From: an uncultured Clostridia bacterium
GTDB lineage: Bacteria; Bacillota; Clostridia; Oscillospirales; Ruminococcaceae
Direction: 5' to 3'
Assembly (NCBI GenBank): GCA_947627905.1
Contig: CANQXX010000020.1
Location: 1-36,702 of the forward strand
Length of the DNA stretch: 36,702 nt
The notes below the pieces were generated by a model that saw only the letters and a program-made list of their open reading frames with translations, had not been told where the DNA came from and searched no databases. This document shows positions 33,601 through 36,702 of the stretch, in pieces. The translations under genes and the position numbers were made by a program. Positions within the stretch are counted from its first letter, which is position 1, and each line of letters starts with the position of its first letter.

Positions 33601-33835
33601 CGAAGAAAAACCGAATGTTATGACGCTCCTTGACAGCGGAAAGATAGACTATGTTATCTCCACATCGGCAAAGGGACGTATTCCCGCGTTTGACAGCGTT
33701 AAGATACGCCGCAAAACGGTGGAACGTTCTATCTGCTGCCTGACCGCCATTGACACGGCAAACGCTGTTGCGGACATTCTTATGATGGGCAAGAAGATCA
33801 CGGATATGGAAATGGTGGATATTACAAAAATTTAA
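30638..33835 (+). CDS. carB: Carbamoyl-phosphate synthase large subunit
   Basis: Makes carbamoyl phosphate from ammonia, bicarbonate and two ATP. At 1065 residues it is full length. The two homologous halves are visible: the first with IIIGQAAEFDYAGTQAC and RPAFTLGGTGGGIANN, the second beginning near residue 548 with VIVFGSGPIRIGQGIEFDY and RPSYVLGGQNM. Each half contains an ATP-grasp domain. The last ~125 residues form the MGS-like allosteric domain (GGGVLITVRDTDKQEII, IYATSGTASLL and VDYVISTSAKG-type sequence). It ends 87 bases before pyrK, the largest gap inside the operon, where a perfect inverted repeat lies. Confidence 0.96.
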   Translation: MPLRNDIKKVLVIGSGPIIIGQAAEFDYAGTQACRALKQEGLEVVLINSNPATIMTDKAMADKVYIEPLTLDVVKKIIEIEKPDSVLSTLGGQTGLTLSMQLAECGFLDEHGVKLLGADPETIHKAEDRQAFKDTMEKIGEPCIPSKVVETVDDAVEFAEVISYPVIVRPAFTLGGTGGGIANNEEELRDIATNGLRLSPITQVLIEKCISGWKEIEFEVIRDRKGNVITVCSMENFDPVGVHTGDSIVIAPAVTLTDKEYQMLRTAALNIISELKVEGGCNCQFALHPTSFEYAVIEVNPRVSRSSALASKATGYPIAKVATRIAIGYTLDEIINQVTGKTYACFEPALDYVVVKFPKWAFDKFVYAKRTLGTQMMATGEVMAIGTSFEQAMMKAVRSIELGMDTLDLKKFERLTDDEVRNQLYSVDDERAFAVFEALKRGISVETIHDITKIDCWFIDKLKNLAELEKLLAEGELTEEKYDLAKRYGFLDSTIERLSGQKCPKRRRAVFKMVDTCAGEFKAETPYFYSTFDEENEAKQFIERTDKGRKKVIVFGSGPIRIGQGIEFDYCSVHCVWALKEMGYEAVICNNNPETVSTDFDTGDRLYFDPLTKEDVEAIIETEQPYGVVVQFGGQTAIKLTKHLSEMGVNILGTSADSIDAAEDRERFDELLNKCGIPRPAGHTVMNTEEALKAAEDLGYPVLMRPSYVLGGQNMIIAHSDQDIIEYMEIIMRGGLENPVLIDKYMMGKEVEVDAICDGVDYVIPGIMEHIERAGIHSGDSISVYPALTLTKKIRETIIEYTRRLAMELHVIGLVNIQYVVYNDEVYVIEVNPRSSRTVPYISKVTGVPMVDIATKIMLGESLKDQGYTSGLYKEADFIAVKVPVFSFEKLHDVDTALGPEMKSTGECLGIARSFEDALYKGLVAAGYNLEKTQGGGVLITVRDTDKQEIIYVAEKFEHLGFDIYATSGTASLLNKNMVAANVVRRVSEEKPNVMTLLDSGKIDYVISTSAKGRIPAFDSVKIRRKTVERSICCLTAIDTANAVADILMMGKKITDMEMVDITKI

Positions 33836-33847
33836 CGGCTTTATCTG

Positions 33848-33897
33848 CGGGAATGTTCCGATTTTTTGGGTAAAATTAATATGGCGGAACATTCCCG
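33848..33897. other. Perfect 13-bp inverted repeat between carB and pyrK
   Basis: CGGGAATGTTCCG (33848-33860) and CGGAACATTCCCG (33885-33897) are exact reverse complements around a 24-base A/T-rich loop. There is no T-run after the second arm. It shares AATGTTCCG with the elements at 14066-14101 and 24655-24678. It may be an operator, an mRNA processing stem, or a copy of a dispersed palindromic repeat. Confidence 0.65.
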
Positions 33898-33922
33898 TGA
33901 AATTTATTACAGGAGGCTTTCA

Positions 33923-34699
33923 ATGAAATACACACAAGGCAGATACGTTATACTTTCCAAAAAAACTCTTGCCAAGGAAATTTATGATATGACCATACTT
34001 TGCCCCGAAATTGCGGAGATCGCAAAAGAGGGACAGTTTGTAAATGTAAAAGTAAACGGTTTTACGCTCCGCAGACCTATTTCAATATGTTCGATCGACC
34101 GTGAAAAAGGCACTCTGCGGATAGTTTTTGAAGTACGCGGCGAGGGAACAAAAGAAATGTCACAGCTTGCGGAGGGAGAACTTATCGACATTGTTGCGCC
34201 TCTTGGCGGACGGGGCTTCAAGGTGGATCAGTTTGAAACTGCGGTAATTATCGGCGGCGGGATAGGTACTCCGCCTATGCTTGCAGTTGCCGAAAAATTT
34301 GGCGAAAAGGGAACTGTTATAAGCGGTTTTCGTAACGCTGCGGCTGTGATATTGCAGGACGATTTCAAAGCCACAGGTGCGGAAACTATCCTTTGCACGG
34401 ACGACGGTTCGGCAGGGAAAAAGGGTTTTGTTACCGACGCACTGAAAGAAGTTCTTGCGCGGAAAAAGCCGGACGTTATCTTTGCCTGCGGTCCGGACGT
34501 CATGCTCAGACGGGTAATTGAAATTGCAAAAGAAAATAACATAAAATGTCAGGTCTCACTTGAAGAGCGAATGGGCTGCGGCGTTGGTGCGTGCCTTGTC
34601 TGCACTTGCAGAACGATCCGCAACGGCGATGAATATTACGCTCATGTCTGCAAGGACGGCCCTGTTTTCAATGCGGAGGAGGTGCTTTTCGATGAGTGA
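33923..34699 (+). CDS. pyrK: Dihydroorotate dehydrogenase B, electron transfer subunit
   Basis: FAD and iron-sulfur subunit that passes electrons from PyrD to NAD. Length is 258 residues from ATG 33923, which has AGGAGG (33912-33917) 5 bases upstream. The FAD-binding motif is RRPISICSID near residue 51, the nucleotide-binding glycine loop is IIGGGIGTPPML near 108, and the 2Fe-2S ligands are in CGVGACLVCTC plus the later HVCKDGP. The longer frame from 33866 begins inside the hairpin and is rejected. Its end overlaps pyrD by 8 bases, as expected for a tight heteromer. Confidence 0.95.
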   Translation: MKYTQGRYVILSKKTLAKEIYDMTILCPEIAEIAKEGQFVNVKVNGFTLRRPISICSIDREKGTLRIVFEVRGEGTKEMSQLAEGELIDIVAPLGGRGFKVDQFETAVIIGGGIGTPPMLAVAEKFGEKGTVISGFRNAAAVILQDDFKATGAETILCTDDGSAGKKGFVTDALKEVLARKKPDVIFACGPDVMLRRVIEIAKENNIKCQVSLEERMGCGVGACLVCTCRTIRNGDEYYAHVCKDGPVFNAEEVLFDE

Positions 34700-35606
34700 T
34701 AAACTTTCGGTGAATTTTGCCGGTGTGAATTTCAAAAATCCTATAATCCCTGCTTCGGGAGCGTTCGGTTACGGACGGGAATATGAAAATTTTTATCCCC
34801 TTTCTACCCTTGGCGGAATTTCCGTAAAAGGCACCACAGGTACAAAGCGGAATGGTAATCTTCCGCCGAGAATTGCGGAAACGCCGTCCGGTATGCTTAA
34901 CAGCGTTGGTCTGCAAAATCCGGGAATTGACCATTTTATAAAAATTGAGCTTCCCAATCTGAAAACCAAGGATACGGTAATTATTGCAAATATTGCAGGC
35001 TCTACGGCGGACGAATACCGCGAAATTGCAGAGAAGCTCGAAAATACCGATGTTGACATGATAGAAGTAAACATTTCCTGCCCAAACGTTAAGGCAGGAG
35101 GAGCGGCTTTCGGAGTTACCTGCGAGGGCGCGGCGTCCATTACGAAAATTGTAAAGTCTGTCACAAAAAAGCCTGTTATGATGAAGCTTTCTCCCAATGT
35201 TACAAATATTGCGGAAATTGCAAAAGCAGTTGAATCAGAGGGCGCAGACGCGGTTTCGCTGATAAATACGCTTCTGGGAATGAAAATTGATATAAAGACC
35301 CGCCGTCCTATACTTCACAATAATGTGGGCGGATTGTCCGGACCTGCGGTTTTTCCCATTGCGGTAAGAATGGTATGGCAGGTGGCAAATGCGGTGAAAA
35401 TTCCCGTTTGCGGAATGGGCGGCATTTCACGCTGGCAGGACGTTGTTGAAATGATGATGGCAGGGGCGCAGGTAGTCCAGATAGGCGCGGCGCTGTTTTC
35501 CGACCCGTTTGCTCCAGTGAAAATTATTGAAGGTCTGGAGAACTATGTTTCCGAAAATAACCTGAATAATTTGCAGGATATTGTAGGAACGGTAATTCCT
35601 TGGTGA
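34692..35606 (+). CDS. pyrD: Dihydroorotate dehydrogenase B, catalytic subunit (class 1B)
   Basis: Oxidises dihydroorotate to orotate with FMN. Length is 304 residues. The start ATG 34692 (MSDKLSVNFAGVNFKNPII) overlaps pyrK and has GGAGGTG upstream; the longer frame from 34560 lies inside pyrK. Class 1 enzymes use a cysteine base, found here in NISCPNVKAGG, and MMKLSPNVTNI, SLINTLLGMKID and GLSGPAVFPIAVRMV are 1B signatures with FMN contacts in CGMGGISRWQD. The presence of pyrK next to it confirms the NAD-linked type. It is the last gene of the operon. Confidence 0.96.
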   Translation: MSDKLSVNFAGVNFKNPIIPASGAFGYGREYENFYPLSTLGGISVKGTTGTKRNGNLPPRIAETPSGMLNSVGLQNPGIDHFIKIELPNLKTKDTVIIANIAGSTADEYREIAEKLENTDVDMIEVNISCPNVKAGGAAFGVTCEGAASITKIVKSVTKKPVMMKLSPNVTNIAEIAKAVESEGADAVSLINTLLGMKIDIKTRRPILHNNVGGLSGPAVFPIAVRMVWQVANAVKIPVCGMGGISRWQDVVEMMMAGAQVVQIGAALFSDPFAPVKIIEGLENYVSENNLNNLQDIVGTVIPW

Positions 35607-35621
35607 AAAATAAACTTACAC

Positions 35622-35658
35622 AAAAAAGCTGTACGGAAATTTTCCGCACAGCTTTTTA
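35622..35658 (+). terminator. Terminator of the pyrimidine operon
   Basis: AAAAAGCTGT and ACAGCTTTTT pair, with CGGAAA/TTTCCG continuing the stem past one mismatch; the T-run is part of the second arm. It lies 16 bases after pyrD. The second arm also contains the in-frame stop of the minus-strand RHS fragment. Confidence 0.85.
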
Positions 35659-35773
35659 AATGCATAGGTTATTCGGCTTTTTCCATGCATAGGTATACTC
35701 AACAGTCCGATCAAGTTCAGCAACGGAAAGCCTTTCACCAGCCGAACCGAGAGTATAGATATATTGTACCACA
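35656..35773 (-). pseudogene. RHS-repeat core fragment, inner copy
   Basis: The minus strand reads VVQYIYTLGSAGERLSVAEL then DRTVEYTYAWKKPNNLCI and stop. GERLxxAELDRTVEYTY is the kind of YD/RHS repeat sequence found near the end of the RHS core before the toxin tip. There is no start codon with a ribosome site, and the repeat stops short, so it is a remnant. It shares a 28-base identical run (35696-35723) with the outer copy at 36568-36595. Together the two copies bracket the A+T-rich gene, which suggests a duplicated core segment left by tip exchange. Confidence 0.7.
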
Positions 35774-35821
35774 ACTTTGCTATAAATATCAACAAACTTG
35801 TGAAAAATATTAATTAAAAAT

Positions 35822-36364
35822 TTAAATATCTAAATTATATCTTTTTAAATAGGTAGGAGTATCTGTTTTAAATGCCCAATGTTCCAAAAGATTTTGATTG
35901 AAGTTTATTTTATCTCCTATTAAATAATTATTATTTTTTTTAAAATATAATTCCACTCTTGTTGACATATCATCAATTGTTAAAATCACTAATTCAAAGG
36001 ACTTTGTATATATTTTAACTCCAATATCACTTACAACAATCCACTTATCATTATTAAAGTTCCAAGAAATTTTATCTCTAATCAAAAAAACTTTAAGGAT
36101 CTTTTCATCTAAAAAATATTTTGTTTTATTATCACAATGAAACATATTAATTTTTTCTATACATATGCGTGAATAATCATCTTTATCTTTATTATATTCA
36201 ACTTTATTAAATATACTGTAAATCCCATTATCAGTAAGAAAAATGATTTTTAACATAATGTTATTTTCAAAACAAACATTTATTATTGTACTGCTTTTAA
36301 ATTCCTTCCATATTAAGTTTTCACCGTTGAATTTAGATACAATATTTGATAAGTTAAATACCAT
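35822..36364 (-). CDS. A+T-rich orphan protein, possible immunity protein
   Basis: I cannot assign this 180-residue protein to a family. It is Asn/Ile/Lys/Phe-rich, has no signal peptide or membrane helix, and ends LLEHWAFKTDTPTYLKRYNL. Its base composition is far more A+T-rich than any other gene here, a sign of transfer. I choose ATG 36364 (MVFNLSNIV) because AAGAG lies about 9 bases upstream; ATG 36373 is almost on top of that site. It lies between two RHS core fragments on the same strand, directly after a fragment that ends like a toxin tail. That is the usual position of an immunity gene in polymorphic-toxin loci, so an immunity role is inferred from place alone. Confidence 0.6.
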   Translation of the reverse strand: MVFNLSNIVSKFNGENLIWKEFKSSTIINVCFENNIMLKIIFLTDNGIYSIFNKVEYNKDKDDYSRICIEKINMFHCDNKTKYFLDEKILKVFLIRDKISWNFNNDKWIVVSDIGVKIYTKSFELVILTIDDMSTRVELYFKKNNNYLIGDKINFNQNLLEHWAFKTDTPTYLKRYNLDI

Positions 36365-36390
36365 AGTAAACATCTCTTTTCATAGATTTA

Positions 36391-36427
36391 ATGCTTATTA
36401 CTAAATTTGATATTTAGTAATAAGCAT
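36391..36427. terminator. 16-bp perfect hairpin between RHS fragment and orphan gene
   Basis: ATGCTTATTACTAAAT (36391-36406) and its exact reverse complement (36412-36427) surround a 5-base loop. A T-run follows on the plus strand (36429-36434), so it would stop plus-strand transcription best. On the minus strand the following sequence TTAAATC is weaker. It sits just upstream of the orphan gene's ribosome site. Confidence 0.6.
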
Positions 36428-36432
36428 ATTTT

Positions 36433-36645
36433 TTAATCAATAAAGTGAATTTTTTGAGGTTTTGTTGTTTCACCACCACTAAATGATACAGCAGGAGTAC
36501 CATCTGAATTGGAAATTGATCTATAAGTAATGTATGTTCCGTCAGTCGGTAAAGATCATCATAGGTGTACTCAACAGTCCGATCAAGTTCAGCAATATAA
36601 AGCCGCTCGCCAGCCGCACCAAAGGTAATACATATTGTAACATAA
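36433..36645 (-). pseudogene. RHS core fragment joined to a toxin-tail-like segment, frameshifted
   Basis: Minus-strand reading from right to left gives FGAAGERLYIAELDRTVEY then TYDDLYRLT, a clear RHS/YD repeat, preceded by a stretch that matches VQYVYT only if one missing base is restored. After YRLT the frame changes by one base. In the new frame [19 protein letters not shown] and [17 protein letters not shown] run to a stop at 36433. This last segment looks like the end of a toxin domain, whose body is missing. The locus therefore carries two frame breaks and an internal deletion. No functional toxin can be made. Confidence 0.65.
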
Positions 36646-36702
36646 TTTTATTTATTATTCTATGATGATATACATAAAAGCAAAAAGGTATAATATATGC
36701 AA

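Noticed and set aside
36689-36694. TATAAT near the right edge as a plus-strand promoter
   Set aside because: No acceptable -35 box 16-18 bases upstream, and the window ends before any gene could be seen.

Overview
The window looks like chromosome of a gut-type Clostridia member close to Ruminococcus (Oscillospiraceae). The reasons are strong AGGAGG ribosome sites, low-to-middling GC, TTGACA/TATAAT promoters often with an upstream TG, an LAGC-type sugar-binding lipoprotein, a cytoplasmic-looking GH43 enzyme, and a Firmicutes-style pyr operon with a PyrR-controlled leader. This placement is inference from gene content; there is no rRNA in the window, and I saw no tRNA, CRISPR array or transposase.

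Layout. 1-334: a terminator and a repeat-rich noncoding stretch. 350-2571: PLP aminotransferase and trpS. 2572-3076: long regulatory gap with two promoters and a LacI-type operator. 3077-7647: LacI regulator and a sugar ABC importer (lipoprotein and two permeases, no ATPase). 7807-10423: threonine branch (ACT protein, hom, thrB), followed without a visible terminator by a GNAT, tsaE, tsaB and a small membrane protein (to 12883). 12973-17589: rpiB, upp, glmS, a glycosyltransferase and pyrophosphatase, closed by a strong hairpin. On the minus strand come a Phd/RelE-like toxin-antitoxin pair (17680-18238) and the moxR-DUF58-transglutaminase-GH43 operon (24580 down to 18380). 24581-24908 is a divergent control region with a perfect 24-bp palindrome and four phased repeats. 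24909-25910 encodes a CmpB-like membrane protein. 25959-35606 is the pyrimidine operon: promoter, PyrR leader and terminator, pyrR, pyrC, a GNAT, pyrF, carA, carB, pyrK, pyrD. It lacks pyrB and pyrE.

The right edge (35656-36645) is different. An A+T-rich minus-strand gene lies between two diverged copies of an RHS-repeat core fragment (peptide AGERLxxAELDRTVEYTY). The outer copy carries frameshifts and what looks like the tail of a toxin domain. I read this as a decayed RHS/polymorphic-toxin tip with an orphan immunity-like gene, and it is the most interesting accessory feature here. Other unexplained structure includes a recurring AATGTTCCG palindrome at three intergenic sites, a GNAT inside the pyr operon, and a GH43 glycosidase joined to a MoxR operon.
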